In this document: positions 11,821 to 32,339 of the stretch, piece by piece
How the letters are laid out: every line of letters begins with the position of its first letter
Numbering within the stretch: position 1 is the first letter of the stretch
The notes under the pieces: generated by a model
What the model was told of the DNA's origin: nothing
The model's database searches: none
Seen by the model: the letters and a program-made list of their open reading frames with translations, nothing else
Assembly (NCBI GenBank): GCA_028023455.1
Contig: JAQFVV010006272.1
Span: 353,501-417,500, forward strand
Direction: 5' to 3'
Length of the DNA: 64,000 bases
Source of the DNA: Epiperipatus broadwayi
Lineage: Eukaryota; Onychophora; Udeonychophora; Euonychophora; Peripatidae
Program-made: the position numbers and the translations under genes

Positions 11821-14267
11821 GATGTGTACACATTTGCCAATATTATTTCATAGACATTTCAAAGATGAAAATAATTCTTTTCAGTGATTTTGTTGAAAAT
11901 ATTTTTTTTTACTTGATTAAAAAGGTATGGTAGCAGTCTTACTTTTAAAAGAAAGAAAAAGGAAGGATCAAGTTAAAGTCAGTTTTCTTTCTTTTCTGTG
12001 AAATATTTTTTTATAAGGTTCGATTAATGAAAAGAAATAACTCATCCATACGTTAATTAAGATAAATTAGAAAAGGAATAGTAATTATAAGTTGTATATA
12101 AAATTATTTATATTTTATGTGGACAGTTTTGATTATATGTATTAACTTTAGACTTATCACAACATTTTTTAATTTTTTTATTCTATTATTTGTTTGTTTT
12201 TTAAAAAAGAATATATATATATATACTCAAGTTATTTTTTTGATGTGTTTATTCTTCTAGCTATCTGTTTCTGTGAATTACTAATGAGTATAACTTATTT
12301 CATCATAGAATTGTGCCTTAAAGGATTTGTAGGTTATCCCAGTGAAATTACTAAGTAATGGAACAAATTAAGTGTGTACATTTTCTCTTCTTCGCGGACT
12401 TAAAACTTCTTATGATGCTGAAGCCATCTCAGACATAATGGTATTTGCAATATATATGTGTGTTTGTGTATGTGTGTGAACATCCAGATGGATCATTATA
12501 AAATAGTTCTAAGCTTAATAAAAGTCAACTTTAAAGTCCATATTCTTTAATATACATTTAGTAATTAGTTGATTGGTGACCAGTACAATCATAATATGGA
12601 GTGATCCATATTATTGATGATGATCATAATTGATATAATGATCTCAGTATTTCTGATATATAACTAATTTATAATTATTTTAGCACTTATGCATGTGCAT
12701 GAAATGTTGATGATTGCTTTTATAACATGCATTAATTTAGCATTGGCTAGATGATGATAAGCCTAATATTTTACATTTGTCTTTCAAATCTATTCATATA
12801 TAATGACTGTTGATTCTTGATAACAATTGTTGGGATAGTATATTTATTGTTCATAATCATTTATATATTGCTTATATTATTCACTTCCAATATGAATTCT
12901 TACTCATTTTTTATGTTTAGTAAAAACAATGGTCCTTTTATGGATGACTATTCATTGTTGGAGGATGATGATTTTGCATCACCCCAACTATATTCCTTCA
13001 TAATGTACTACTACACTATCAAGTAGTGTTCATTTTTAATCAACTTTTTAATGAATGTTTTTCGTTCAATATCACATTTGTCAATAATTTTTGAAAGTTT
13101 TATATCTTTAGATTCTGCTTTTTATATATTTATAGTTTTTAAAAATATAACTTACTTTAAATAAAATTTGTTATTATTTATTTACAATATACACATACAC
13201 TCACACACACATATATATATATATATAGATATATCAGGGATGAAGTATCCATGTATTGAACGGAATGACGGAATGAGTGCTTCCATAGAAAAATTCACTG
13301 AAACTTTCAACAGTGTTAATTAAAATTCAATTTAAAATATTCACTTTCAATTTTTTAACCAACAGTTGAATTATTTTCATATACAGCAAAAAATGAATTT
13401 GACTAATGCATATATATATAAGGTGTGATCATGTAAAAATTGTTGTGGCAAGTGAAATAAAAGTATTATAAAAAAAGAAGTGTGCTTCTGTTCCTAAAAA
13501 AGTCACACTTCATCACTGCTCTGAATACTTTAGAGAATACAGAAAATTCATTTAAATGATTAATATAACATTATAATTATAAAATAAATAAAAAATGAAT
13601 TACATCAAGTCCATTTTATTTAAATGTTTTTCTTTGTTATTGTATTTATCTATTTATTGTTTATCATTTTTATAGCTATGGATATATTTTCATTATCTGT
13701 GCATCAGAAAGCAATGGATATCACACATGAGACCTAGCTTCTGTAGATATCACTATTTTTGTGCTGTAACTAACCATATAATTTGCTTTACTCACTGTGG
13801 TGTTCAAGCTAACATCCTGAAATAATCAAATGTGCTTATATTTAAAATTCTAATAAGCATTTTTCTGTAGCAAAATAAAATCTATTACTATATCAGTAAC
13901 AATTTATTTTAATGATATCTGTTATATAACAACAGCGAAAGATTTTTGAATTTTATCTAAAGATTATTGTACATTATGATTACCATATCCATTACATTTA
14001 ATTCCAAAGTGCCTTGCATATAATGTATGTTAGGGGTAGTAGCTTCAACTTTATTCACAATGCTTTAACGGCAATATATTATTTACTATACTGTCATACA
14101 TAGATGTTTTTATTTTATTTTTATCAGTTGTGCTCTTCTTCTCACCTTTACCATATCCTAAGCATCCATAAGTATAGAAAATCAGACTACCTCTCTTACT
14201 ATGCATATATTATGAAATCTCTTCTGTTTTCGAGTGAAATAGATATAAACATATGTAATAATTTATA

Positions 14268-14289
<22 letters not shown>
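11821..14289. other. AT-rich DNA with short microsatellites
   Basis: No gene recognised. It contains short TA or CA/TA tracts (about 12210-12224, 13194-13228 and 14271-14298) and a small hairpin ATAATATGGA...TCCATATTAT near 12594. The other open frames are short and low in complexity. Confidence 0.5.
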
Positions 14290-14301
<12 letters not shown>

Positions 14302-17110
14302 ACTGGGATTAATTTGATGAAGATCTAGACTGACCATTCATATATCTGTATACTCAGATACTGCTTTTGGTGTGTCTATATATTATTCTACATGCTTAAG
14401 ATTTAATAAAATCGAATTTGATGATGAACTTCTGTTCTCTATATAAATATTTATATAAAAGCCTTTGGTTATATTTTCTGATTACCATGCACTAAATCCT
14501 AGCTCAGAGCATCACATTTAACATTGGTTCATAAGGGTTTAACTAAAATGTACGGTTTTTAAACTTAATTACTTCCATTCAAATTTCCACATTCTCTTAT
14601 GAAATACTTTATTAAAAGGATGTTATCTTCTGGCATCATAATTGCAGTCTTCTTAATATTAATTCTGCTTTTCTCAATTCAGAACATGAGTGCTTAACTT
14701 AATAGGGAATCAATGTGCAGATGCATTGGAGATGAGATTACTAAGAGAATGATGCACAACTACCAAATAAATAAAATAAACTATTAATAATTTATTTAGA
14801 TACTCCAATTGATTTCATTAAAAAAAACAATACTATTGAAATTTATATAAAAATATATAAAATATAAAAATTATAGATTAATTAGAAATGTAAATGCATT
14901 TAAATCATTTACATCTATATCTTATGATGTCTTAAAAATATTCATTGATATAAATAATACATTCAAATAACTATTAAATAAATTAAAAACAATTAAAATG
15001 TCAATTCTTAACATTTACAAATTATATTATTATTATAATAAGGCCTTAAATATATATGTATAAATTAATAAAGTCTTCCTGGGGATTGGATCAAAAGAAT
15101 TTAGTAAGCTTACCACTGGAAGACTCTTTTTAATTCTTACAATGTCTCTGTTGGATACTTTTAAGATGTGGGTTCTTCACTAAATTGTTTCAGTGCTTGT
15201 GGAACATAAGAGCTAAGAGCAGGTGATTAGAATTACATTTCACTAGGTCCTCTGTTTCTGATTAACATGATAATATGAGTTCTGGCTTGTATATTTCAGG
15301 TGCACTTAGCAACTCATTCTTGTTCTATTCCCTTCAACTACATTGAACATTTTAGCTATTTGGTTATGTGTTAGCATTAAAATAAACTATAACAATTATA
15401 ACAGTGATTTGAAGCAATCTAGAATGATTATGTAAATAAAACTGAATTTTTAAAATGTATACACTACTGCTGATGTGCACCCTGTGCTTTCTACTGACAT
15501 TGTAATCTGCTTTTCCCTTTTTTAAATTCTTTAGTTAAGCCAAGACAAATATTGTTAGAAATCTTACATGTGTTTTTCCTTATCTTTAAACCCTAGTTTT
15601 AGTTTTCTTTTTTTTTAATCCCTTTAATTACATTTAATTATGGTTTTCATTAAATTGGTATTGGTTGATTAGACATGCATGACATTTGATGATGTTGTTT
15701 ATGTGCTAAAACACAAGAAAATGCCATTTACCAGCCCAACTTTTCATTGCAAAACAACTTATTTTTTAAAATGGAATAATTACATTTTTAAATTACATTA
15801 TACATTTCAATGCATGTTGACCTTTTTCAAACCAGTTTTAAACAATTTACAAACCAACATTATTTTTTAAAATGGAATACTTACAGTTTTAAATTACATT
15901 ATAAATGTCGGTGCATAGCAATGGAACGTGCAGTGCTGGGGACTGATGGTTTTGCTGATTCAAAGGATCATCCAAAAGATGCAGTACTCTGATCAAACCA
16001 ACATTCTGATTTTCCAAAACAATGTGCAATTTTAGTTGTCTCATAGCTGCTCTTTATGTGAAAAAAAGACACTTATAAACATTACAGGCTGACATTCTGC
16101 AAAGTAATTGTAAACAATTTACGAACCAACATTATTTTATAAAATGTAAGAATTAAATTTTTCTGAAATCTAATAATTACATTTTTAAATTACATTATAA
16201 ATGTCAGTACATAGTGCTGGTATTTACAGGGCTGAGGACTGATGTTTTTGATGATTCAACCAAGCTTTTGATTTTCAAAACAATGTGCAACCTCAGCCAT
16301 TTAATTTGTCTCTTAGCTGTTCTCATGCAAATGTGCCTTTTCACATGAATTCTGTGAAATTGTGCTTGTCCCTATACTTTTGCAATTTTTTTCACCTTCC
16401 AAGCTGTTTAGGAAAGTGCAGCAACAGGTTTACAATTATTAGTATGTAATACTATATCAGGTAGGGTGTAAAATCATTACTTTGAATGCAGATTACAAGA
16501 TTTATGGTCAGAGTGTCATGATATGGTCAGAGTGTCATGAAGCACATCAGTGGGCTGTAATATTTGTGTGCAACAGCTAATATAAACATCACTGTTCTAT
16601 AGACCATAAACTTCAGGTTGTGTAAATAGCATTTTTATGTGTTTTAGCACATAAACAATGCCATCAAGTGGTGTGCATGTCTAATCAACCAGTACCATTA
16701 AATTTATACATAATCAAACCTTATCATCATAATTAAATTACTTTTTTAATAGTTTTTAATCTTAATTACATTGATAATCAAGACCATAAAATATATAATT
16801 TTTAACTTAGTGTATTAGAAATATTAAAAATATGTGAAGTTTTACAAATTTTGCCAATTACCAGAAATAAAAGTAACTATAAATTTAACTTATACATAAA
16901 TTTAACTTATGTATACATACAGATGTATGTCATTAATTGACTCTTTTATTATATTATTTTTTATTTTATTCCATAATTTTCAGTTTTATCTGTAAAAATT
17001 TAATAATTCATTTTGAGCTCATTTTGTTCATTTTGAACTCATTTTACTAAATCAGTTTGGAAAATAAACATGGATAAGAGTTGAATAAGGTGCATAATAT
17101 TATAATACCC
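14290..17110 (+). repeat. Segmental duplication, copy 1
   Basis: This stretch aligns collinearly and in the same orientation with 25285-30240. Shared landmarks include GGTGTGTCTATATATTATTCTAC (near 14371 and 25359), AATTTGATGATGA, GATGCACAACTACCAAATAA (14750 and 25766), AGTATCTTAAAAATATTC-like sequence (14925 and 29053), CAAAAGAATTTA.TAA.CTTACCACTG (15092 and 29228), and TAACTTATACATAAATnTAA (16890 and 30040). Divergence is substantial, so the duplication is old. It is interrupted by the 15657-16696 transposon, which copy 2 lacks, and itself lacks the two insertions in copy 2. No coding sequence was recognised in the shared part. Confidence 0.8.
15657..16696. mobile_element. GGTA-ended TIR transposon with 8-bp target duplication, non-autonomous
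   Basis: The ends are inverted repeats of about 55 bp: GGTATTGGTTGATTAGACAT at the left, and on the right the complement of GGTACTGGTTGATTAGACAT, with TTTATGTGCTAAAACAC conserved further in on both sides. It is flanked by perfect 8-bp direct repeats ATTAAATT (15649-15656 and 16697-16704). The paralogous locus at 29827-29834 carries one ATTAAATT with no insert, which confirms the boundaries and the target duplication. Inside, a block of about 300 bp is present twice (starting near 15840 and 16115; CAATTTAC.AACCAACATTATTTT), and there is a 19-bp tandem duplication near 16510. No transposase was found. The 8-bp AT-rich duplication and GG-starting ends are compatible with Merlin, but the superfamily is not proven. 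Confidence 0.85.
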
Positions 17111-17999
17111 AACCCTTAAAATAATGAGGCAATGAAATTGAGATGAATGTTTTATTTCTCATTATAAACCTTAATCAACACTTTCCATTAAGATCTTAAA
17201 CCAAATCAGATTCCACATACGTATTATTTTATCTTTTATAAATCTTTGCTATCAATGATTGCTGTCACAAAATATTTTTAGATTCAATTTAAAGCAAATC
17301 TCTATTATTAATGATCACATTATTGCTGGATCTTAATTATCTCCAGATCACTAGTCAACTTCATGCATAATGTTGCTTCCAAACATGCACCAGGCAATAA
17401 GTCATGTCTCAGAACTGAGAATCAGTGCTACAGCACTTACATGTTCATTCAATTCTACCATTAAAAAACCATTGGATTTCTACTATACATTGGGTTATTT
17501 TTCCACAGGTGTATCTCCAATTAACAAATAGCAGGAATGCTTAATTAGCACACAGATAGTCATAGAAAATCTCAACTGGTGTTCTCTCCAAAAAGAAGTG
17601 TGATCATCCTTTCATAAATAGCTATAATACATAATATGCAAGTATAAATAATACAATAAGTATTCAAACATGATTACTCAATCCCACACAGTTTATACCT
17701 AAGAAAAGTATCATGAAACCATTTACATTAATCTTTCAGATAATCACAAAGATTGACAATGCAACCAGCTATGTTTCATTACTTCATATGTCATTAAAGT
17801 CTTTAGTATTTTGATTTCATTTCTGATGGCATATTAGTGAACGTCATCATCTCTAGTACACATCAATGTTTCTTTTCTCAAGATGCTACAAATACATTCT
17901 GAATAATGTTTTTCATTTGATATTTCTCAGAAAAAATTTATTTTTTTGTTATTCTACTCAACTCTTAATTGGTATCGTGGTCTTTAGATCATTTTATTA
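17111..17999. other. AT-rich DNA after the segmental duplication
   Basis: Sequence between the end of the duplication and the T-rich LINE-associated region. It may include further decayed element sequence on the minus strand, but no motif could be read with confidence. Confidence 0.4.
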
Positions 18000-25065
<7,066 letters not shown>

Positions 25066-26141
25066 TAATCACTGTTATATGTATAATTTGAATCAATCTG
25101 AGGTCTTACTACACACTATCTATTTACTTTAAATTAATTATCATACTGACTCTTATACTTTAACTCAGACCATTCACTGATTCAACTATTATATATCTCA
25201 ATATTTTTTTTCAGCATGTACTCTTTATATTTATATTTTATCAAGTTACACATTTGTCAGCTATTTATTGCAGTGGAAACCCTCTACTAGTATTGATGAT
25301 CTGGAAAAATGTATCTAGACTAATTGTTCATATATCAGTACACAAAGAGACAGCTTCTGGTGTGTCTATATATTATTCTACAATAATGTATATTTTGACA
25401 GTGTGCCTAAAATTTAATAACATCGAATTTGATGATGATGACCAAAGTTTCTGCTCCCTGTACAAATATTTATATATAGTACTCTGGTTATATGTCTTGA
25501 TCACCATACAGCAAATTCTATCTCAGAAGGTGACATTTAACATTCATTCATAAGCAGTTTATTAGAATATACAGATTTTAAACTTAATTATCTATTTTCA
25601 AAACACCATTTTTTTCTTTAAAAAGGCCCTATACAAATATTTTACTCTCTAGAATCATCATCATAGTTAATTTGATAACAATCATGCTTTTTTCAGCTCA
25701 TAACATTAGTGCCTAACTTAATAAAGAATCAATGAGTATGCATTAGAGATGAGATTACTGATAATATGATGCACAACTACCAAATAAGTAAATAAAAATA
25801 TTAACAATTTACTTAGATTCTCTTAATTGATTTCATAAAAAAAAATAACTAAGAAATTTACTGAGCATTATAAAAACTAAAGGTGCTTGTATTATAGATA
25901 AAGACGCAGTAGGATGGCATCATTTTCACACTAAAACTATAAAATATGAACATTCACGGGCTGTTGATTTTAATAATTTTTCTGTGCTTTTTTGTAATGC
26001 GAAAATAAAAACAAAACAAAATCGTCTTTTTTAAATATTATTTTTTAATAACATATACAATTTAAATGATAATAATAAATGTAAAATAAAATCAACAAAT
26101 TACAATTTGATTCGTGTTTTTTATATTGTATACTTTTTAAA

Positions 26142-26310
26142 TTGTGTTACGGCTTTTTTTTATTAATTTTCTATCGGATATTTTTTTACTTGTGTTACGG
26201 CTTTTTTTTTATCAATTTTCTATCGGTTATTTTTTTACTTGTGTTACGGCTTTTTTTTTATCAATTTTCTATCGGTTATTTTTTTATTTGTATTACGACT
26301 TTTTTTGTTG
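26142..26310. repeat. 48-49-bp tandem repeat, about 3.5 units
   Basis: TTGTGTTACGGCTTTTTTTT followed by ATCAATTTTCTATCGGTTAT and a T-run repeats with starts at 26142, 26190, 26239 and 26288. The first and last units carry more changes (CGGATA, TATTACGAC). The array lies inside the TIR element 25882-27146. An open frame across it is only a by-product of the repeat. Confidence 0.85.
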
Positions 26311-26357
26311 TTGTTTAACTAAAAAATTATAATTGTAATAAAAGTAAAAGTTGTTAC

Positions 26358-26476
26358 GGTTAGATTTAGGGTTAGTTTAGGCTTAGGGTTAGTTTTAGGG
26401 TTAGGTTTAGGGTTAGTTTTAGGGTTAGTTTTAGGATTAGTTTAGGGTTAGGTTTAGGGTTAGTTTTAGGGTTAGT
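26358..26476. repeat. Degenerate telomere-like array, TTTAGGGTTAG-type units
   Basis: About ten TTAGGG hexamers are embedded in irregular 11-13-bp units, mostly TTTAGGGTTAG or GTTTTAGGGTTA. TTAGGG is the common animal telomere repeat, but the regular extra T and TTAG spacing is not a plain telomere. The array is enclosed by a diverged direct repeat TTTGTAATGC.AAAATAAAAA (about 25994 and 26486) and sits inside a transposon, so an interstitial minisatellite carried by the element is more likely than a captured chromosome end. Confidence 0.75.
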
Positions 26477-27180
26477 GTTCTCTTTGTTTGTAATGCTAAA
26501 ATAAAAAAATTCAAAATCGTAAGTGTACTCGGACAGAAGAAAGAAACTCAAACTTTTTTAAACAACAAACAAATGTCTTCTTTACTTATTAAACATGTTT
26601 ATAATATTTGCTTTTTATTAAATTTACAAAAAAAACTGGACTTTTCTTACTGGATATTTTTTTCGTACCGCTCTTTTTTACTTCAAAAATATACAGACAT
26701 TACAATCTTCTTTGTCTCGTGAATGTTACTAACTGTACATTACTTGACACATTACCTAATTGCAACTCAATAAAAAACATAGATATTTAACATTTACCCA
26801 AATAAAAATTCAATACAGTATGTTGTAAAAAGTCTTATAATTATTGTTTTAAAACATCTGAACATTTCAATAGTTTAAAATATAAAAAAATCCAATGAAA
26901 ACAACATTTCAATACAAGCCGTAATTATTTTATAAATTGTGCGAATTCATAAAATATAATTGCTGCTTAGCTACATACATGCTGTACTGTGACATGACAT
27001 AGCGTCCTGCATTCTGTAGCACAACAAAAAAGTTGTATTGTAGAAAACACGGGTTTGAATGTGTTGGCCACAGAAACAGCATTTTAATGTGTTTTGGCAT
27101 GAAAACCGCACCATAGAATGGCATCTTTAACTATAAGATGAGTACCAAACTAAATTATAAATATGTATATATATATATAT

Positions 27181-29010
27181 TATAATGGTCAAGGTGGATA
27201 GTGTTGGAGTCTTACCATATCTGCCATACAAGGGCACCACCAGGCCATTTAAACCTGGTAAATTTATATAGTAGGCAGATATGCACTATTAAAGATCCAA
27301 TTTTATTTTATATTGACCGTTAGCTCATGCCACTAGCTCAGGGAGACACAGAGATTTATAATATATAAATTCTTATTTTAAATATATTTTCAATATTAAA
27401 AAAATAAAAGAAGCCACTTCCAGTAATAATACACACTATCATTTATTAAACATATAAAATTTAGAATTATTATTTTAGTCTAACTTTTACTTTCCAAAGG
27501 TTCGCAGTTTAACTAATTTCAATCTATCTGATATATTGATGTATTCAATGCAGCATGAATACAACATCACAATACCATACTGTCAGGAATGCTCATCTGA
27601 ACAGCATGGTTATAAAGAAAAAATTGTCTCTTGTCCAGTACATTCCTTGTTACATCTGTCTGGGAAGAAGAACATTAAAATAAATAAATAGAAAACTCCA
27701 TAGGAAGGATTGCAGTCCTTTTTGCCAACTTACCATCCCATTCCATAGGCTAAAAGAGTGATCAAAGGAGAAAGGAATATGTCTTCTTCTAATGGTCAAT
27801 AAGAATGGGATTACTTTTCCCAAGTGTGGTATAAAAGTGATCCTGCATGTAGCGGATCTTCATGCTACATTTACTAATTACACCAATACATCCAACTTAA
27901 CTGCAAAACAAATAATCTAAGATTTACCCTTCCTTAAACTAACATAACTGTATGAATCTAAGCAGCAATTCATGCCCAACTTAAATTTAACATGATTTAA
28001 TTAAAAGTTTTAGCTTATGTAAAAAATAAAAAATAAATAAACAAAGAATGGAAAAATTAAATTAATGAAAATGATTTTTAAAAAAAACATTCAATAAAAA
28101 TAATTATTAATAATTTAATTTGGTCAGATAGGAATTCATATTTAAATACTGGAATAGTTTTATAGTTAAAGTTTATTAGAGTTCATAAAATTCTTACAGT
28201 TTTAAAAAGGAAAAGTCCATACTTTCTAGTTGCTTGTATTTGGATTCAGTATTAATTCCCATGACATCCTGAGGAGACCATCATGCTATTGGATGTTCTA
28301 TTTGTATTTATCCAGAGGTCCTTTACTGTAGTGGGTATGGTTGTTTGCAGGATTTTATTGCAGGGTTTTGGTGTTCTGGGGTCAAGAATATAGGAAAATG
28401 ATATTTCTTTTTTTTTAGAAAACTGAAGGGATTGAAAGTGTGTCTTTTCAATCTCTTCTCCTTCAACTCTCCCTGCACTAACACATATAACACACATACT
28501 AAATTATTTCCATTCTTTTCCTTTTTATATTAAAATTTTGGATTGACTGGACATGATGTCATGATGATCATCATCCTTTTGCTGTGGTCCATTTCCTGAG
28601 GGATTTTTTATTGGCTATTCTGTTTTTATTGTTTTTGTCTCCTATCTGACTTTTAATTATAAATTTTGAGATGCCCAAGGGCTAGTTTACTTAAGACTAA
28701 TTAAAAATAATCATTTTCATTTTTTAGCCTTTTACACAATAGTATTAATTAAATTTGTACGTTTTTAAAGATATATTTTTATCTTTAAATCTTTTAAGTT
28801 TTTGTTGAAAATTTAGTTTTAAAATACTTTTTTTTATAAAGTTTTCTTTTAATAATTTTTCATCTGTGCGATTATATATATATGAGTTTAGATGACTTTC
28901 AATTTTTAATTTTTTAAAAACTTAAAAAAAGAAATTTTTATTTGTGAACTTTTATTTTTAATTTGGATTTTAATTATTATAATAATGTAACAGCATGTGT
29001 GTCCATTACA
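27181..29010 (-). repeat. Dispersed 1.8-kb repeat, copy A
   Basis: Reverse-complement homologue of 49411-51565. Shared blocks on the minus strand include CTAGCCCTTGGGCAT, AAAGATAAAAATATATCT, AACTCATATATATATA, CCTATCTGACCAA, TATTGGTGTAATTAGTAAATG, TTTATATAGTAGGCAGATAT and CACTAGCTCAG. Both copies lie between TA dinucleotide runs, with ends ATTGTAATGG and the complement ATTATAATGG, a short terminal inverted repeat. A TATAAAAA-like box precedes a G/A-rich leader. It could be a non-autonomous DNA element targeting (TA)n or a long solo LTR; neither is proven. A minus-strand frame at 28252-28497 is not kept open in copy B. Confidence 0.7.
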
Positions 29011-30240
29011 ATATATATATATATGTTAGAAATATATGCACATCTTATATTATAGTATCTTAAAAATATTCGTTAATGAAACAATGTAAATAATATACAT
29101 TCAAAGAACAATAAAAAATTTAAAACTATTAAAATGCTAATTCTCAACTTTTTACAAATTATATAACTATTTTATAAAGCCTTCCACATAAATGTATGAA
29201 TCAATTAATGCTTATTGTGGATTGGTTCAAAAGAATTTAATAAACTTACCACTGAAGGACTATTTCTAATTTTAATTCTTACACTGAGTGTTGGGTAATT
29301 TTAGGGTGAGTGTTCCAAGTTTTCACTTCATTTGATGCTTGATTATACAGGTAGGATAAAATCAGGTGATTGGAAAATAGCACAATAGGCAATAAGTTAC
29401 ATTTAACTAGATACCTTGTCTCTGGGTTTTTTGGTGATTATCTGAAGTTTGCAAGATTATATTGCAAAATCTGGAATGTACATTTTGAGTGCACTTAGCA
29501 ATTCAATTTGTTCTATTCTCTTCAACTAAATTGGAAATTTTAGTTGCTTGGTTATGTATAAATATTGAGAAATACTATAACAGCTACAACAGCAATTTGA
29601 AACAAGCTAGAATGTTCTGCAGCTACATTGATTTTTTTTATAATTTATAATCTGCTGCAGATATTCACTTTGTGCTCTCCAGTAATGTTGAAATCTGCCT
29701 GTTTCTCTTTTTTTAATAAACTTTTGTTAAGCCTGGACAAGTTTACATGTATTTATTCTTATATTTAAACATAGATTATAACTTTCTCTTTCTTACTCCC
29801 TTTAATTACACTTAATTGCAGTTCTGATTAAATTTATTTATAATCTAACATTATCAATACAATTTAATTAGCTAGTTTTTTTAAAAAATAATAATAATAA
29901 CAATTTGTAACTTTGATTAAATTATTAATCAAGGCCATAAAATATATAATTTTAATTTTTAACTCAGCCTATTAGAAGTACTACAAATATATAAAGTTTT
30001 TCAATTTGGCCAATCTCCAAAAATAAAAATAACTACAAATTTAACTTATACATAAATCTAATTAATGTACACATGCAGATGTTTAGGTCAATTGAGAGAA
30101 TCTTTATTATTATTTTTTAAAATTTTATTCCCTACTATTCAGTTTTATCTGCAAATGTTTAACAATTTGAGTTCATTTTATTGAAGCAGCTTATAATATA
30201 AACATGACTAGAGTTGGCCAATCTCCATAATACTACAGTA

Positions 30241-32339
30241 CATTTAAATTTATTTCATCACACATTTCTAAAACATATAAGCAAAAGCATCTGAAAAAAA
30301 AACAATTCCATAATGCTCAACTCATGCTCAACTAGCACAATCTCTTACATATGTTTTTTTATTTGTTCTGCATATATATTGAACTTTCTGGACTCACAGT
30401 TTTGATACCAACACTTCATAAATGTGTTAATAATTATTATCATACAGTTATCATACTAAATATTATATCTAGCACAGATAAAAAATTTAAATCTCAGTTA
30501 CAAAATAATATGCTCTACATTGCCAGTCAAAAACTTTCACTGCAGTTTTCTCATAACTGGTTTCTATCCAATTTTCAATATTTTATAATGGAGTCACTTT
30601 ATCCACTATAGTTCTAAGGTTGCTAATAGATAATGTAAATTAGTGGGTAATATCTTGTTTTATTTACCATAATTAGCTTGCTATTGTTGTATCCATGCAT
30701 TAAATATGAGTGTCAAATATAATTAACAGCATTTTTAATTCTAAATCCTTGATAAATAGTATGCATGTAAGTTTCTTCATATTTCATCACAAACAAATAT
30801 TTCTTTATGAAAATATAAAAGAAAAATGAGTTCTGGTAACTAATCGTAAAATTAATTTTTAAAAAATGAAAAAGAAAGTGAAACAGTTTTATAAAAGTTA
30901 TCAACTCCACAATAAAATTTTTATCTAAATTTTCTTTATAAAAAAGTGTGGAATTTCAGAATAAATTTTTATTACTTAAAAGTCTAATATTTTTCTTATT
31001 CTCTCTGCTTTTCGTTTTCTATTTTCAATTATGATTGATCATTATCTATTTTTCCCTGTTTTTCAAAAAGCAAGCATTGATAATGGTTGTGATAGAGGGA
31101 AATAATTAAGTTGCTTTTTGATAAACAGCTTATAGAGTTGAAGAGAAGCAATTAAGTTTGATAATCCATAAAAGGCTATTTCTGTAAATTCAGGTCAGAG
31201 TACATTTTTGCAAAGAATAATTCAGAAGCAAAATACATTTGTGTGGGCAGAAATCATGAACTAGCAGATTTTTTTACTGTGAAGACCATTTGGACTGTGT
31301 ATATATAAATTAAAAGTTACAGCATTATAAAGAGTTTGTTATTATTCAAATTCACAATAGTTTCATAAATATATGAGTTAAATTTTATAAAAATGCTTTG
31401 TTAGAAAATATCTTGTGGTTCATCTCTGTTTATTTGGCACACCATGGAGGAAGAAATGATGTTGTCCAGCCTGTACATAGAAGAAATGATCTAGCATGAA
31501 AAAAAATTAATTGCTCAATCCCAGTTCTATCATATATAAATATGTAAATGTGCCTTACACAAGTGAAAAGAAAAGATGTAGTGAAACCTAATAATGACCA
31601 GGCACACTATGAGATATTTACAGATCAATAAAGGGACCAATCATGGAAAAATACTACAATCCATTTTATTAGCTTACAAAATCAATAAGTATTAAAGAAC
31701 CACATGGATAAATTTAGTTATAATCCCTTCAACTGCATAGGATTAATCAATGGACTAAGAACTCATATAAAACTCTGAAATGGGAAATTTAAAAAAAAAA
31801 TAATCTGAGGATTATTATAGTTGGTTGATCAAAATACAGATTTTATACAACTACCGTCTTATCAGCAAAAGACAAACAACAATTAAATGAATAACTATTT
31901 ATATTATTATTATATTATATAAATTGTGTATAAATATATTTTATCTTTCCTTAGTTGGTTAATCATTAACCCATATCATTTTTTCTTTATATTAACTCCT
32001 CTACTTTAAATATTATATATGTATGTCTGCTTTAGAGTAAAGTGTATATTTATAGTATATATATTTTTATGTATGCATTATCTAATTTCAAATTGAAAAA
32101 TTCGATATGTGTATGATTAATTATCTTTATTCACATATATAATTCAACCTTGATAGGGTATCTGGGGTAATAATATATATATATGAAAATAAAGTTACCG
32201 TTAACACTAACTGAAATAATTATACAAATATCTAAACCATTATATGTGAAGTGATGTGATGTGATGTATTATGGCTTCTCCTTAAACGAAGTCAATAATA
32301 TCTCAGCAATTATGCCCAGATAAACCTGTTAGCCACTTT
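30241..32339. other. AT-rich DNA, no gene seen
   Basis: No recognisable gene. A short relic resembling the ATCAGTTGG repeat flank (AGATTGTG-type, complement near 30325-30350) and a small hairpin CAAAAAGCAA...TTGCTTTTTG (31063-31121) are present. A TA run at 32173-32184 precedes the LINE remnant. Confidence 0.45.

Larger units (their letters stand above)
25882..27146. mobile_element. Second GGTA-ended TIR transposon with 8-bp target duplication
   Basis: The left end GGTGCTTGTATTATAGATAA and the complement of the right end, GGTACTCATCTTATAGTTAA, align on through GGATGGCATCATTTTCACACTAAAAC and its counterpart, giving inverted repeats of about 55 bp. Perfect 8-bp direct repeats AAACTAAA flank it (25874-25881 and 27147-27154). 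The right end resembles that of the 15657-16696 element over about 75 bp (CCAAAACACATTAAAATGCTGTTT against CTAAAACACATAAAAATGCTATTT), so both belong to one family. It holds 48-49-bp tandem repeats and a TTTAGGGTTAG-like array but no transposase. It is absent from the paralogous locus in duplication copy 1. Confidence 0.8.
25285..30240 (+). repeat. Segmental duplication, copy 2
   Basis: Collinear partner of 14290-17110 (landmarks given there). The shared sequence occurs as 25285-25873 and about 29020-30240. The gap between them is filled by the 25882-27146 transposon and by repeat A (27181-29010), neither of which is present in copy 1 near 14840. Conversely, this copy has an empty ATTAAATT site at 29827-29834 where copy 1 holds a transposon. 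No gene was recognised in the shared part. Confidence 0.8.

Noticed and set aside
12594-12613. Short hairpin as a microRNA precursor or terminator
   Set aside because: The stem is only about 10 bp and such hairpins are common in AT-rich DNA.
26142-26310. CRISPR-like array
   Set aside because: The units are contiguous 48-49-bp tandem repeats with no unique spacers, in a eukaryotic context.
26144-26332. 62-codon frame with repeated hydrophobic units
   Set aside because: It is a translation of the 48-49-bp tandem repeat, and the unit length is not consistently a multiple of three.
26358-26476. A true chromosome end or telomere
   Set aside because: The units are irregular, the array is only about 120 bp, and it sits inside a transposon with ordinary sequence on both sides.
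27300-27350. tRNA gene suggested by TAGCTCAG in the dispersed repeat
   Set aside because: A box A-like string occurs in both copies of the repeat, but no box B at a suitable distance and no cloverleaf was found.
27181-29010. Definite solo LTR
   Set aside because: A TATA-like box and purine-rich leader fit, but TG...CA ends, a target duplication and any neighbouring gag-pol are missing, so it is listed only as an unclassified repeat.
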